NCBI GenBank assembly: GCA_900545495.1
Contig: UQZJ01000010.1
Span: 1-64,000, forward strand
DNA length: 64,000 nt
Reading direction: 5' to 3'
Source of the DNA: an uncultured Eubacteriales bacterium
Lineage (GTDB): Bacteria; Bacillota; Clostridia; Oscillospirales; Oscillospiraceae
The position numbers were made by a program, and so were the translations under genes. A model generated the notes under the pieces. The model made no database searches. It was given only the letters and a program-made list of their open reading frames with translations, and was not told the DNA's origin. The first letter of the stretch is position 1, and every line of letters starts with the position of its first letter. Of the stretch, positions 7,955-16,981 are shown one piece after another.

Positions 7955-9127
7955 ATGAATCAGAAAGAACTCAACGAAATTCGCCGGCGCTTCAAGCTGG
8001 ACAAAAACGCATTCAGCAAGATCTACGGCTGCTATGTCAACAGCAACAAGGAGATCATCTCCTGCGTGGACGCCTCCATGGGCCTCATGTCCCAGGAGGA
8101 GCAGGAGATGTACCTGGGACTTTTGAAGAAATCCCTGTCCGGCGCACTGGGGCGGAACCTGATGGACATCGTATTCTCCACCGCGCAGGTGGCGGACAGC
8201 GATGAGCACCGCCTGCTGCAAACCATCCGCCAGACGGACGCCCGGGATCAGAACTCCCGCGAGGCGCTGTATCGCCGCATCATCAACGCCTTGGACATGG
8301 GCGAGACCAACTACCTCATCCTGCTGGCGGCGGACACCTACGACGTGCCCTATAAGGGCCGGGATGACGAGACGTTTTCCGAGGGGTCGGACACGGTGTA
8401 TAAGTACTTCGTGTGCAGCGTCTGCCCGGTGAAGGCCCCCACGCTGGAGCTGAAATACAGCAGCGAGGACAGCGGCTTCCACAGCGCCTCCACCGGCCAT
8501 ATCGCGCTGGCACCGGAGCTGGGCTTCCTGTTCCCCGCCTTCGACGACCGTGCCGCCAACATCTACAACGCCCTCTTTTACAGCAGGAACGCCGCCGAGC
8601 TCCATCAGGAGGTGATCGACGCGGTGTTCCGCACGGAGCCGCCCATGTCCGCCGAGGAGCAGAAGAACGTGTTCGGCACGGCGCTGGGCGATACCCTCCA
8701 GAAGGAGTGCAGCTACGACGTGGTGCAGTCCGTCCACGAGCAGCTGCGTGAGCGTATCGCAGAGCACAAGGAGAGCCATGACCCCGAGGTGCTGACGCTG
8801 TCCATCCGCGAGGTGGGCGATGTGCTGACCAACAGCGGCGTATCCGAGGAAAAGGCGGAGGCGTTTCAGCAGGAGTGCCGCAGGCAGTACGGTGAGGATG
8901 TGACGCTGAACCCGAAGAACATCATCGACAGCGGCAAGTTCCAAATCACCACGCCGGAGGTGAAGATCGCCGTCGCGCCGGAATACAGCCACATGATCGA
9001 GGCCCGCATCATCGACGGGCGGCGCTACATCCTCATCCCCGCCGATGAGGGCGTGGAGATCAACGGTATCGGCGTGAACATCCCCAATCCGCAGAGGGCG
9101 GAGAAAACGGAGCATGAAAATCCATAA
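7955..9127 (+). CDS. DUF4317-family protein
   Basis: A 390-residue cytoplasmic protein of the DUF4317 family, which is common in Clostridia (opening MNQKELNEIRRRFKLDKNAF, later an acidic catalytic-looking stretch YDVPYKGRDDETFSEGSD). No biochemical function is established for the family. The ATG at 7955 follows ACGGAGA and fits the family's N terminus; an upstream in-frame extension has no such match. No signal or membrane segment was seen. Confidence 0.85.
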   Translation: MNQKELNEIRRRFKLDKNAFSKIYGCYVNSNKEIISCVDASMGLMSQEEQEMYLGLLKKSLSGALGRNLMDIVFSTAQVADSDEHRLLQTIRQTDARDQNSREALYRRIINALDMGETNYLILLAADTYDVPYKGRDDETFSEGSDTVYKYFVCSVCPVKAPTLELKYSSEDSGFHSASTGHIALAPELGFLFPAFDDRAANIYNALFYSRNAAELHQEVIDAVFRTEPPMSAEEQKNVFGTALGDTLQKECSYDVVQSVHEQLRERIAEHKESHDPEVLTLSIREVGDVLTNSGVSEEKAEAFQQECRRQYGEDVTLNPKNIIDSGKFQITTPEVKIAVAPEYSHMIEARIIDGRRYILIPADEGVEINGIGVNIPNPQRAEKTEHENP

Positions 9128-9165
9128 GATGCAGGGTCAGTCCGATTATTTCTCCGGGATTTGGA

Positions 9166-9194
9166 TTGTGAAAGACACGGCCTTGTGGTATGCT
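9166..9194 (+). promoter_or_regulatory. Promoter upstream of the SPFH remnant
   Basis: TTGTGA at 9166-9171, a 17-base spacer and TATGCT at 9189-9194. It still sits at a normal distance from the remnant's ribosome site, so the remnant and the next gene are probably transcribed. Confidence 0.7.
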
Positions 9195-9256
9195 GTACAT
9201 AGAGCGAATCGATCCGCGGAGGTGCGCGGCATTACAACACAGAAAAGGAGAAGAAT

Positions 9257-9343
9257 ATGGGACTTATCAAAGCAGCAATGGGCGCCTGCGGCACGGTGAA
9301 CAAGGGCAAGTTCTGCGCCAACTGCGGCACTCCCCGAACGTAA
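9257..9343 (+). pseudogene. Internally deleted SPFH/zinc-ribbon (virion-core-like) gene, 28 codons left
   Basis: A 28-codon ORF with a good ribosome site (AAAAGGAG). Its first 10 residues, MGLIKAAMGA, match the N terminus of the SPFH-domain zinc-ribbon proteins widespread in Clostridia. The rest, CGTVNKGKFCANCG and a short tail, matches the C-terminal zinc ribbon of the same family (usual form SCGTVNKGKFCAECG). Roughly 350 or more codons between the two are missing, and the join is in frame. This points to one in-frame deletion that kept start, ribosome site, zinc ribbon and stop. Family match is from memory of the consensus. Confidence 0.75.
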
Positions 9344-9360
9344 AGAAAGGAGAACGTATC

Positions 9361-9663
9361 ATGCGGATCAACTGGTTCAAGGACGAGAATCATCTGGTAT
9401 ATATCAACGGTGCCACCCAACTGGCGGAGCTGGAGCGGACGCTGCACTTCCCCGGTCTGGAGGAGGCGGCCAATGAGCTGCGGCAGCACCCCACGGCGGA
9501 GGGCTTTACCATCAAGGGCCCCAAGCGCACCAGCGGACGGCTGTTCGTACCCGACCTGACCTTTGGCGAGCACATCGAGATGGGCGAGAACATCTTCTTC
9601 TACATGGGGGAGATGCAGGAGTGCTACGTCATCTACTGGCTGGACGCGCCGGTGGCGAAATGA
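9361..9663 (+). CDS. Conserved hypothetical protein, 100 residues
   Basis: A 100-residue soluble protein (starting MRINWFKDENHLVYINGATQLAELE), with an AAAGGAG ribosome site 8 bases ahead of the ATG. It lies 17 bases behind the SPFH remnant and probably shares its promoter. No motif, signal or family was recognised. Confidence 0.7.
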   Translation: MRINWFKDENHLVYINGATQLAELERTLHFPGLEEAANELRQHPTAEGFTIKGPKRTSGRLFVPDLTFGEHIEMGENIFFYMGEMQECYVIYWLDAPVAK

Positions 9664-9853
9664 CAGAAAGCGCGGCGATGCCGTGAACAACACCCCGTTT
9701 GTCAGTCGTACAGACCGGCAAGCGGGGTGTTCGAGCTTATCGGCGATTTTTCTGCGGGGCGGGTGTCCGCATCCGACAGCCTGCGCCGTTATATAGAGTG
9801 ATGGCGCAGACAGCGTAGCTGTGCTGCGGTACAGAAAGGACGGAGGTGAAGAG

Positions 9854-10372
9854 ATGCTCCTTTACACACAGACCATCGGAGATGCGCAGCAGAGGCGGCT
9901 CTTTGAGGACGTATATACCGCCTACCGTGGCCGGATGCTGACGCTGGCCCGGCGAAAGCTGCGTTCACCGGAGGATGCAGAGGACGCGGTGCATCAGGCG
10001 TTCCTCTCGCTGGCGGAGCACTTTGACCGGCTGGCGGCGCTGCCCAGCATGGAACTGGAGGCCTATCTCACGGTGGTGGTGGAGCGCAAGTGCATCGATC
10101 TCCTGCGGCAGCAGAGCCGATTGTCCGGGTCGCCCTTTGACGAGACGATCCCGCTGGTGACGCCGGTGCCCTGCGGCGACGCGCTGGCGGACGCCATGGG
10201 CCGCCTGCCGCCCCGCTACCGGGAGGCGCTGCTGCTGCGTCATGCCTGCGGCTACTCCACGCGGGAGACGGCGGCGCTGCTGGAGCTGTCCTTCGCCGCC
10301 GCCCAGAAGCTGCTGTACCGGGCACGGGAGGCGTTGCGCACAGAATTGGAAAGGGAGGCGATATGCCCATGA
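9854..10372 (+). CDS. ECF-type RNA polymerase sigma factor
   Basis: A 172-residue sigma-70 family protein with region 2 (about residues 22-90: FEDVYTAYRGRMLTLARRKL, then DAEDAVHQAFLSL) and region 4 (about 115-165: LPPRYREALLLRHACGYSTR, then AAQKLLYRAREAL). The ATG at 9854 has a CGGAGGTGAAGAG ribosome site. It overlaps the next gene by 10 bases, and that gene has the membrane-anchored layout of an anti-sigma factor, so the two likely form a signalling pair. Confidence 0.88.
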   Translation: MLLYTQTIGDAQQRRLFEDVYTAYRGRMLTLARRKLRSPEDAEDAVHQAFLSLAEHFDRLAALPSMELEAYLTVVVERKCIDLLRQQSRLSGSPFDETIPLVTPVPCGDALADAMGRLPPRYREALLLRHACGYSTRETAALLELSFAAAQKLLYRAREALRTELEREAICP

Positions 10373-11223
10373 ACACCACCTTCAGCGATGCCGCGCTGCA
10401 TCAGGCGGCGCAGCGGCTGGCACATCAGATGTCCGCCGACTTGCCGGCGGAGGACGCCGGTTTTTCCGCCGGGTTTGACACGCGAATGGAGCCGCTGCTC
10501 CGCCGGGAGAGGCACCGCCGCACGGCACGGCTCATCTGGCGGCGCACCGCCGCCGCGCTGCTGACTGTCGTGCTGGCCTTCGGTGCGGCATTGGCGGTCA
10601 GCCCCGCGGCACGGGCTGCGGTGGGGCGGTGGCTCCGCCAGATGACCACGGAGGTCGTCGCCTATCGGTTCCCGGCTGCGCAAAGCACCGGGACGTGGAC
10701 GGGGGACGGCCCGACATGGCTTTCGGACGGCTATGTAATGGTGTCCGACTTTACAGGGGATAACGGCGTCCGCACGGTGCGGTACACCTCGCCGCAGGGT
10801 GATGTCATGCTGGCGGCGGTGGGCTTCCGCAGCGATCAGGACATCTCCATGGAGGTGCGCAGCCATCGGACGGCCGGCCTGTCCGACGTTCGCACCGGTC
10901 AGCGGCCGCAGGGAGAGCCGGGTGACCCGGCGGGCTGCGATATCCGGGAGGTGCAGGTGCGGGGGCGGGACGCCCGGCTCTATCAGTTCCGTCACCTGCC
11001 CGACGAGACGCGCTCCGTCAGCGTGTACAGCGTGCTGTTCTATCTGGACAGCCCGGACAGTGACGCGGCGCCGTTTTACAGCGTGTCCATACCGGAGCAG
11101 GGGCGGCTGCTGGTATGGGCGGACGAGGACGCCGGACAGGTATTCCTGCTGTTCGGCACCCCGGGACAAAAGGAGCTCTGCCGCATGGCGGAGAGTATGT
11201 ATGAGGAGGGGAGCAGATCATGA
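10363..11223 (+). CDS. Membrane-anchored anti-sigma-like protein (DUF4367-like tail)
   Basis: A 286-residue protein with a cytosolic N-terminal segment of about 60 residues, one transmembrane helix (about residues 65-85), and a large extracytoplasmic domain. This is the standard topology of an ECF anti-sigma factor. The outer domain has a DUF4367-like pattern. The start at 10363 has a GGGAGGCG site; ATG at 10369 is a possible alternative. It overlaps the sigma gene and the lipoprotein gene, so it is translationally coupled to both. It should hold the sigma factor at the membrane until an outside signal arrives (inference). Confidence 0.78.
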   Translation: MPMNTTFSDAALHQAAQRLAHQMSADLPAEDAGFSAGFDTRMEPLLRRERHRRTARLIWRRTAAALLTVVLAFGAALAVSPAARAAVGRWLRQMTTEVVAYRFPAAQSTGTWTGDGPTWLSDGYVMVSDFTGDNGVRTVRYTSPQGDVMLAAVGFRSDQDISMEVRSHRTAGLSDVRTGQRPQGEPGDPAGCDIREVQVRGRDARLYQFRHLPDETRSVSVYSVLFYLDSPDSDAAPFYSVSIPEQGRLLVWADEDAGQVFLLFGTPGQKELCRMAESMYEEGSRS

Positions 11224-11567
11224 AAAAAGCTGTGATGCTGGTGGCGGCGGTGCTGGCGTTGGCGCTGACCGCCTGCGGAAAGCAGGAGAACACCAGAAAG
11301 GTGGTCTATATCCCGCTGTGGATGGAGCCGTACTCCGTGGTGTACTACGATGCCGACCTGAACCGCACCATCGCGGAGGGCGGCGACCTGACGGAGGAGG
11401 AGATCGACAGCCGGGAGGACATTCGCGCCGTGGGGATGTACGGCGATGAGCTGGCGGAGCCGGACACCAAGGTGGAGTACGACCTCCACGGCTTCATCCA
11501 GAACGTGTACTACAAAACCGATGACGGCACCGGCTATCAGCTGGCGCCGCCGGATGCCCGGGGCTGA
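11220..11567 (+). CDS. Small lipoprotein of the sigma cassette
   Basis: A 115-residue lipoprotein with a short signal peptide ending in the lipobox LTAC (Cys at about residue 19). The mature part is about 97 residues with no recognised domain. Its ATG overlaps the anti-sigma stop as ATGA. The three-gene order (sigma, anti-sigma, lipoprotein) suggests it acts outside as a sensor or an output of the sigma factor. Confidence 0.78.
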   Translation: MKKAVMLVAAVLALALTACGKQENTRKVVYIPLWMEPYSVVYYDADLNRTIAEGGDLTEEEIDSREDIRAVGMYGDELAEPDTKVEYDLHGFIQNVYYKTDDGTGYQLAPPDARG

Positions 11568-11576
11568 ACGAGCGCA

Positions 11577-11608
11577 GCAGAAAAGCCGCCGACAGGCGGC
11601 TTTTCTGC
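11577..11608 (+). terminator. Terminator of the sigma cassette
   Basis: A 14-bp stem (11577-11590 with 11595-11608), GACA loop, followed by TTATA. The stem ends in a run of A and T pairs typical of intrinsic terminators. Confidence 0.85.
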
Positions 11609-11661
11609 TTATAAAACCGTGCCGCTCCGCACATCCTATCACGGAAAAGGAGGCGCGGAGC

Positions 11662-12381
11662 ATGACAGATGAGACAAAGGAAACCAAGCAGGCGTCGGAC
11701 TGCGGCGAGACGCAGGAGCAGTCCGCCCCGGCCATGCAGCAGCTGGTGGACATGGGCTCCTCCGTGGTGAAGAACCGCCACGGCACGGTACACTGCCTGA
11801 CCATCGTGGGACAGGTGGAGGGGCATATGGTGCTGCCCAACAACACGAAAAGCACCAAATATGAGCACGTCCTGCCGCTGCTGGCGTCGCTGGAGGAGTC
11901 GGACGACGTGGACGGCCTGCTGTTGCTTTTGAACACCGTGGGCGGCGACATCGAGGCAGGGCTGGCCATCGCGGAGTTGGTAGCGGGGATGCGCCTGCCC
12001 ACGGTAACGCTGGTGCTGGGCGGCGGACACTCCATCGGCGTGCCGCTGGCGGTGTGCGGCAAGGAGACGTTCATCGCCCCCAGCGCCTCCATGACCATCC
12101 ATCCGGTGCGGATGTCCGGCACGGTCATCGCCGCGCCGGAGACATACCGCTACTTCGAGCGCATCCGGGAGCGGATCGTCAAGTTCGTGGCAGCCCACAG
12201 CCATATCAGCGAGGATCGGTTCCGCCAGCTGATGTTGTCCTCCGGCGATATGGCCAACGACGTGGGGAGCGTGCTGTACGGCGAGGAGGCGGTGACCATG
12301 GGCATCATCGACCGCGTGGGCAGCCTGTCCGACGCGCTGGACAGCCTGTACCGCCAGATGGACCGGCGGCGCGAGGAATAG
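11662..12381 (+). CDS. tepA: ClpP-fold serine protease, TepA-like
   Basis: A 239-residue cytoplasmic protein with the ClpP/crotonase fold. The catalytic Ser124 lies in GGGHSIGVPLA and His147 in MTIHPVR; the substrate strand NTVGGDIEAG precedes them. The TepA group (SDH-type ClpP paralogues) has been linked to protein export in Bacillus. An N-terminal acidic tail of about 25 residues is not part of the fold. The ATG at 11662 follows AAAAGGAGG. It stands alone between two terminators. Confidence 0.85.
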   Translation: MTDETKETKQASDCGETQEQSAPAMQQLVDMGSSVVKNRHGTVHCLTIVGQVEGHMVLPNNTKSTKYEHVLPLLASLEESDDVDGLLLLLNTVGGDIEAGLAIAELVAGMRLPTVTLVLGGGHSIGVPLAVCGKETFIAPSASMTIHPVRMSGTVIAAPETYRYFERIRERIVKFVAAHSHISEDRFRQLMLSSGDMANDVGSVLYGEEAVTMGIIDRVGSLSDALDSLYRQMDRRREE

Positions 12382-12387
12382 GAGCAG

Positions 12388-12420
12388 GGAGGAGACGGAC
12401 GCCGTCTCCTCCGCTTTTTT
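12388..12420 (+). terminator. Terminator after the TepA-like gene
   Basis: An 11-bp stem (12388-12398 with 12402-12412), loop ACG, then a T run at 12415-12420. Confidence 0.9.
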
Positions 12421-12451
12421 GCGTTTTTTGCCGCAGGAGGCACGGTTTTTC

Positions 12452-12480
12452 TTGAAAACAGAGGGCTTGCGGTGTATACT
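12452..12480 (+). promoter_or_regulatory. Promoter of the smc-ftsY-rph operon
   Basis: TTGAAA at 12452-12457, a 17-base spacer and TATACT at 12475-12480. It should start transcription near 12487, about 25 bases ahead of smc. Confidence 0.85.
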
Positions 12481-12511
12481 ATCTTAGTTATAGTATGCAA
12501 ATGCGAAAGGG

Positions 12512-15500
12512 GTGAGTCCTATCTACCTTAAGGCTCTGGAAATACAGGGGTTCAAATCGTTCCCCGATAAGACGGTACTGGACTTCGGGGAGGATATCAC
12601 GGCCATCGTGGGACCCAACGGCTCCGGCAAGTCCAACATCTCCGACGCCATCCGCTGGGTCATGGGCGAGCAGAACAGCCGCCAGCTCCGGGGCGCCAAG
12701 ATGGAGGACGTCATCTTCGGCGGTACGGAGAAGCGCAACCAGATGGGCTTCGCGCAGGTGACGCTGGTCATCGACAACACGGAGCATATTTTTCCCACCC
12801 GCGACGAGGCGGAGGTGGCGGTGACCCGCCGGTACTACCGCAGCGGCGAGTCGGAGTATTACATCAACAAGCAGTCCGTCCGGCTCAAGGACGTGAATGA
12901 GCTGTTCATGGACACCGGCATGGGCCGGGAGGGCTACTCCATCATCGGACAGGGCAAGATCGACGAGATCCTGTCCGTGAAAAGCGGCGAGCGCCGCGAG
13001 GTCTTTGAGGAGGCGGCGGGCATCAGCAAGTACCGCCACCGCAAGGAGGAGGCCGAGCGCAAGCTGGAGCGCACGCAGGAGAATCTGGTGCGCATCAACG
13101 ACAAGATCGCCGAGCTGGAATTGCAGGTGGAGCCGCTGCGCCAACAGGCGGAGACCGCCAAGAAATTTCTGGTGCTGCGGGATGAGCTGCGGGTGCTGGA
13201 GATCTCCGTGTGGCTGGAGCAGCTGCAAAATATCCGCACGGCCAAGCTGAAGCTGGAGTCCGACGCGGAGCTGGCGGCGGAGGAGTGCCGCCGGGCGCAG
13301 GCGGCACTGGACGCCTCCTATGAGGAGAGCGAGCGCTGCGGCCAGCAGGTGCGGCAGAACGACATGGACGCCGAGGCCCTGCGCGCCCGTTTGAATGGGT
13401 TGGAGAGCGCCGTGGGCGAGGAGGAGTCCGCCGTGGCGGTGCTGCGCACCGGCGTGACCCACAACGAGGAGTCCCTGCGCCGTCTGGAGCAGGAGCTGGC
13501 CGACAGCGACAGCCGTCGGGACAACCTGCAGGGGCAGATCGACGGCCAGCTGGCGCGGGCAGCCGACATTGACGCACAGCTGACGGCGATGGAGCAGGAG
13601 CTGGACGCCCTGCTGCATCAGGCACAGGAGCTGGCTGACAGCGCCAAGGGCGCGGCAGCGGAGACGGAGATGCTCCGTGCGCGGGAGGCCATGGCGGTGG
13701 CAGCCGCCGCCGATGGGCGGGCGCAGCTGTCCGCCATCACCGCCGGCGCTGCCGAGATCGCCCAGCGCCGGGAGACGGTGGAGCAGGAGCTGTCCGCCGC
13801 CCGGGAGAAGCTGAAAAACAGCGAAAAAGAGAGTAAGGAGAACCGCCGCGCCCTGCGGGATGCGCAGGAGGAGGCGCAGGCGGTGCAGAATATCATTCAG
13901 GGACATAGCCTGAAGATGGACAGCCGCCGCAAAAAGGCGGAGGACGCCGCCGCGGCCAAGCTGAAGCTGACCATGGACGCCGCCGCACTGGATGACCGTA
14001 TCCGTCTGCTGACGGAGATGGAGAAGGAGTACGAGGGCTTCTCCAAGGCGGTAAAGACCGTGATGCAGGCGGCGGAAAAAAATACACTGCGGGGCATCCA
14101 CGGCCCGGTGGCCGGCCTGATGACCACCAAGCAGGAGTATGCACTGGCGCTGGAGATCGCGCTGGGCGGCGCATTGCAGAACATCGTGGTGGACAGGGAG
14201 GAGGACGCCAAGTCCGCCATCGGCTTTTTGAAGCAGCGGGACGGCGGCCGCGCCACCTTCCTGCCTCTGACCGCCATCCGCGGCGCAGAGCTGCGGGAGG
14301 ATGTGTCCGGGGAGTACGGCTTTGTGGGTGTCGCCAGCCGTCTGGTGCAGCACGAGGCGCAGTACGACAATGTTTTCCGGGATCTGCTGGGCCGCACCGT
14401 GGTGGTGGAGGATCTGGACAGCGGCATCGCCATGGCGCGGAAGTACCGCAATGCCTTCCGCATCGTGACGCTGGACGGTCAGGTCATCAACCGGGGCGGC
14501 TCCATGACCGGCGGCTCTGTCAGCCGCAGTGCCGGTGTGCTGTCCCGCGCCAACGAGCTCAGCCGCCTGACGGAAAAGCAGGGCGCCATGCACGAAAAGC
14601 TCCGCGCTGCCGCACAGCAGGCGGAGGACAGCCAGCGTGAGCTGCAAAAGGCGGAGTATGAGGTGCAGGTGGCCAAGGAGCAGCAGCACAAGGCGGAGGC
14701 CGAGGTGCTGACGTTCCAGACCAAGCAGGACCACTACGATATCCTGCTGGACAGCCTGCGCCTGAGCTGCGAGACCATGGAGCAGGAGCTGTCCGGCTTT
14801 GAGCGCCGCGCCGGCGAGGATCAGACCCGCATCCGGGAGGTGCAGGCCGCCATCGACAAGGCGGAGTCGGACGCCGCCGCCCTGCGCCGGGAGGCACAGG
14901 AGAAGCTGGCGGGACAGACCGACCTCAACGACGCTACCGACCGGCTGGCGGAGACAGTCAGCCGGAAGAAGGCGGAGCAGGCGGCGCTGCTGGCGGAAAA
15001 GGACGCCGCCCTGCGGGGCGCGGAGGATCTGCGCCGGGTGCAGGCGGATATGGCCGCCGACCGGGCGGGCCGCGACCAGCTGGCCGCACGGTTCCGGGCG
15101 GACAACGAGCGGGCGTCGGCGGACATCGCCGCCCACCAGACCCGTATCGATGAGCTGACCCAACAGGCGGAGACGCTGCGCGAGAAGCTGGAAAAGCTGG
15201 CGCAGGAAAAGCTGGCGCTGGAGGCGCAGCGCGAGCAGCAGAGCCGGGAGGGGCGTCAGCTCAACGAGGCGCTGCTGAACGCGACGCAGGCGGAGAGCCG
15301 TCTGCGGCAGAAGCTGGAGGGCAGCGCCATGGAGGAGAGCCAGCTTCTGGACAAGCTGTGGGAGCGGTACGAGCTGAGCCACAGCGCCGCCCAGGAGCAG
15401 CGCATCGAGCTGGAGAGCGTCAGCAAGGCCACACGGCGCATTGCCGAGCTGAACCGGGAGATCAAGTCGCTGGGTACGCCCAATCTGGGCGCTATCGAGG

Positions 15501-16090
15501 AGTTCCAGCGCGTCAACGAGCGGTATACCTATCTGTCCGACCAGCGGACGGACGTGGAGAAGGCCAAGGAGGAGCTGACCGGCGTCATCGACCAGCTCAC
15601 CGTCCAGATGACGGATATCTTCGGCCGCCAGTTCAAGCTGCTGAATGAGAGCTTTCAGGAGACGTTTCTGGAGCTGTTCGGCGGCGGTAAGGCCCAGCTG
15701 GAGCTGGAGGATGAGAGCGATATCCTCAACTGCGGCATCGAGATCCGGGTGCAGCCGCCCGGCAAGCAGCTCAAGACCATCACGCTGCTGTCTGGCGGCG
15801 AGAAGGCGTTTGTGGCCATCGCCCTGTATTTTGCCATTCTGAAGGTACATCCCACACCGTTCTGCGTCATGGATGAGATCGAGGCGGCGCTGGACGAGGC
15901 CAACGTGGTACGCTACGCCCGGTATATGCGGCGCATTGCCGGGAAGACCCAGTTTATCGTCATCACCCACCGGCGTGGTACCATGGAGGAGGCGGACGTG
16001 CTGTACGGCGTGACCATGCAGGAGAAGGGCGTCAGCCGCATCCTCACCATCAATCTCAACGATATGGCCAAGGAACTGAAGATCAAGTAA
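12512..16090 (+). CDS. smc: Chromosome-partition SMC protein
   Basis: A 1192-residue SMC ATPase. The N-terminal head holds Walker A at residues 34-41 (GPNGSGKSN). Long coiled coils flank a hinge at about 515-640 (IHGPVAGLM and GGSMTGGSVSR). The C-terminal head holds the LLSGGEK signature and Walker B (CVMDEIEAALDEAN). It compacts and segregates DNA with ScpA/ScpB. The GTG start at 12512 lies only one base from the ribosome site AAAGG; an ATC at 12521 fits the site much better (see findings). First gene of a seven-gene operon. Confidence 0.97.
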   Translation: MSPIYLKALEIQGFKSFPDKTVLDFGEDITAIVGPNGSGKSNISDAIRWVMGEQNSRQLRGAKMEDVIFGGTEKRNQMGFAQVTLVIDNTEHIFPTRDEAEVAVTRRYYRSGESEYYINKQSVRLKDVNELFMDTGMGREGYSIIGQGKIDEILSVKSGERREVFEEAAGISKYRHRKEEAERKLERTQENLVRINDKIAELELQVEPLRQQAETAKKFLVLRDELRVLEISVWLEQLQNIRTAKLKLESDAELAAEECRRAQAALDASYEESERCGQQVRQNDMDAEALRARLNGLESAVGEEESAVAVLRTGVTHNEESLRRLEQELADSDSRRDNLQGQIDGQLARAADIDAQLTAMEQELDALLHQAQELADSAKGAAAETEMLRAREAMAVAAAADGRAQLSAITAGAAEIAQRRETVEQELSAAREKLKNSEKESKENRRALRDAQEEAQAVQNIIQGHSLKMDSRRKKAEDAAAAKLKLTMDAAALDDRIRLLTEMEKEYEGFSKAVKTVMQAAEKNTLRGIHGPVAGLMTTKQEYALALEIALGGALQNIVVDREEDAKSAIGFLKQRDGGRATFLPLTAIRGAELREDVSGEYGFVGVASRLVQHEAQYDNVFRDLLGRTVVVEDLDSGIAMARKYRNAFRIVTLDGQVINRGGSMTGGSVSRSAGVLSRANELSRLTEKQGAMHEKLRAAAQQAEDSQRELQKAEYEVQVAKEQQHKAEAEVLTFQTKQDHYDILLDSLRLSCETMEQELSGFERRAGEDQTRIREVQAAIDKAESDAAALRREAQEKLAGQTDLNDATDRLAETVSRKKAEQAALLAEKDAALRGAEDLRRVQADMAADRAGRDQLAARFRADNERASADIAAHQTRIDELTQQAETLREKLEKLAQEKLALEAQREQQSREGRQLNEALLNATQAESRLRQKLEGSAMEESQLLDKLWERYELSHSAAQEQRIELESVSKATRRIAELNREIKSLGTPNLGAIEEFQRVNERYTYLSDQRTDVEKAKEELTGVIDQLTVQMTDIFGRQFKLLNESFQETFLELFGGGKAQLELEDESDILNCGIEIRVQPPGKQLKTITLLSGGEKAFVAIALYFAILKVHPTPFCVMDEIEAALDEANVVRYARYMRRIAGKTQFIVITHRRGTMEEADVLYGVTMQEKGVSRILTINLNDMAKELKIK

Positions 16091-16100
16091 GGAGGACTGC

Positions 16101-16970
16101 ATGGGCTTTTTCAAGAAATTCAAGGAGGCATGGCTGGCTTCCATGACCTTCGACAAGCTGGACGACGAATTCTATGAGGAGCTGGAGGAGGCGCTGATCC
16201 TTGCGGATATCGGCGCGTCCACCGCCGCCGATACGGTGGCGCAGCTTCGCAAGCGGGTGAGCCAGAAGCTGCTGACCCGCGCCGACGAGGTGAAGGACGC
16301 CCTCCGGGATATTCTGGCGGAGAAGCTGGATGTGGGCGACACGGCGCTGCGCGTGGACACCCAGCCCAGCGTGGTGCTGATCATCGGCGTCAACGGCGTG
16401 GGTAAGACCACCTCCATCGGCAAGCTGGCCGCCCGGCTCAAGAGCGAGGGAAAGAAGGTGCTGCTGTGCGCCGGCGATACGTTCCGTGCCGCCGCCGCCG
16501 ACCAGCTGGAGATCTGGGCGAACCGCGCCGGGGTGGACATCGTCCGCCAGCATGAGGGCGCCGATCCCGGCGCCGTGCTGTTCGACGCGCTGCAGGCCGC
16601 CAAGGCCCGCCATGCGGATGTGGTGCTATGCGACACGGCGGGACGGCTCCACAACAAGCAGAACCTGATGAATGAGCTGGCAAAGCTCCGCAAGATCATC
16701 GACCGGGAGACGCCGGACGCCGCCAAGGAGACGCTGCTGGTGCTGGACGCCACCACCGGACAGAACGGCCTCATTCAGGCCCGCCAGTTCAAGGAGACGG
16801 CGGGGCTCACCGGCATCATCCTGACGAAGCTGGACGGCACCGCCAAGGGCGGCATCGTTGTCGCCATCGCACAGGAGCTGCAGGTGCCGGTGAAGTTCGT
16901 GGGCGTAGGCGAGGGGATCGACGACCTGCGGCCCTTCGACGCCGGGGAATTTACGAAAGAACTGTTCTGA
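16101..16970 (+). CDS. ftsY: Signal recognition particle receptor FtsY
   Basis: A 289-residue SRP GTPase, near the size of short FtsY forms without the acidic A domain. The G domain has G1 at residues 96-103 (GVNGVGKTTS), the DTAGR motif, and TKLDGTAKGG at the G4 position. It docks ribosomes with signal-bearing chains at the membrane. It lies 10 bases behind smc with AAGGAGG ahead of the ATG, an order (smc-ftsY) conserved in Firmicutes. Confidence 0.97.
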   Translation: MGFFKKFKEAWLASMTFDKLDDEFYEELEEALILADIGASTAADTVAQLRKRVSQKLLTRADEVKDALRDILAEKLDVGDTALRVDTQPSVVLIIGVNGVGKTTSIGKLAARLKSEGKKVLLCAGDTFRAAAADQLEIWANRAGVDIVRQHEGADPGAVLFDALQAAKARHADVVLCDTAGRLHNKQNLMNELAKLRKIIDRETPDAAKETLLVLDATTGQNGLIQARQFKETAGLTGIILTKLDGTAKGGIVVAIAQELQVPVKFVGVGEGIDDLRPFDAGEFTKELF

Positions 16971-16981
16971 GGAGGCGCGAT

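Noticed and set aside
12488..16156. A 1222-codon open frame opposite smc
   Set aside because: Its translation is a Leu/His/Arg/Gln-rich shadow caused by the GC-rich codon use of smc. No ribosome site or domain.
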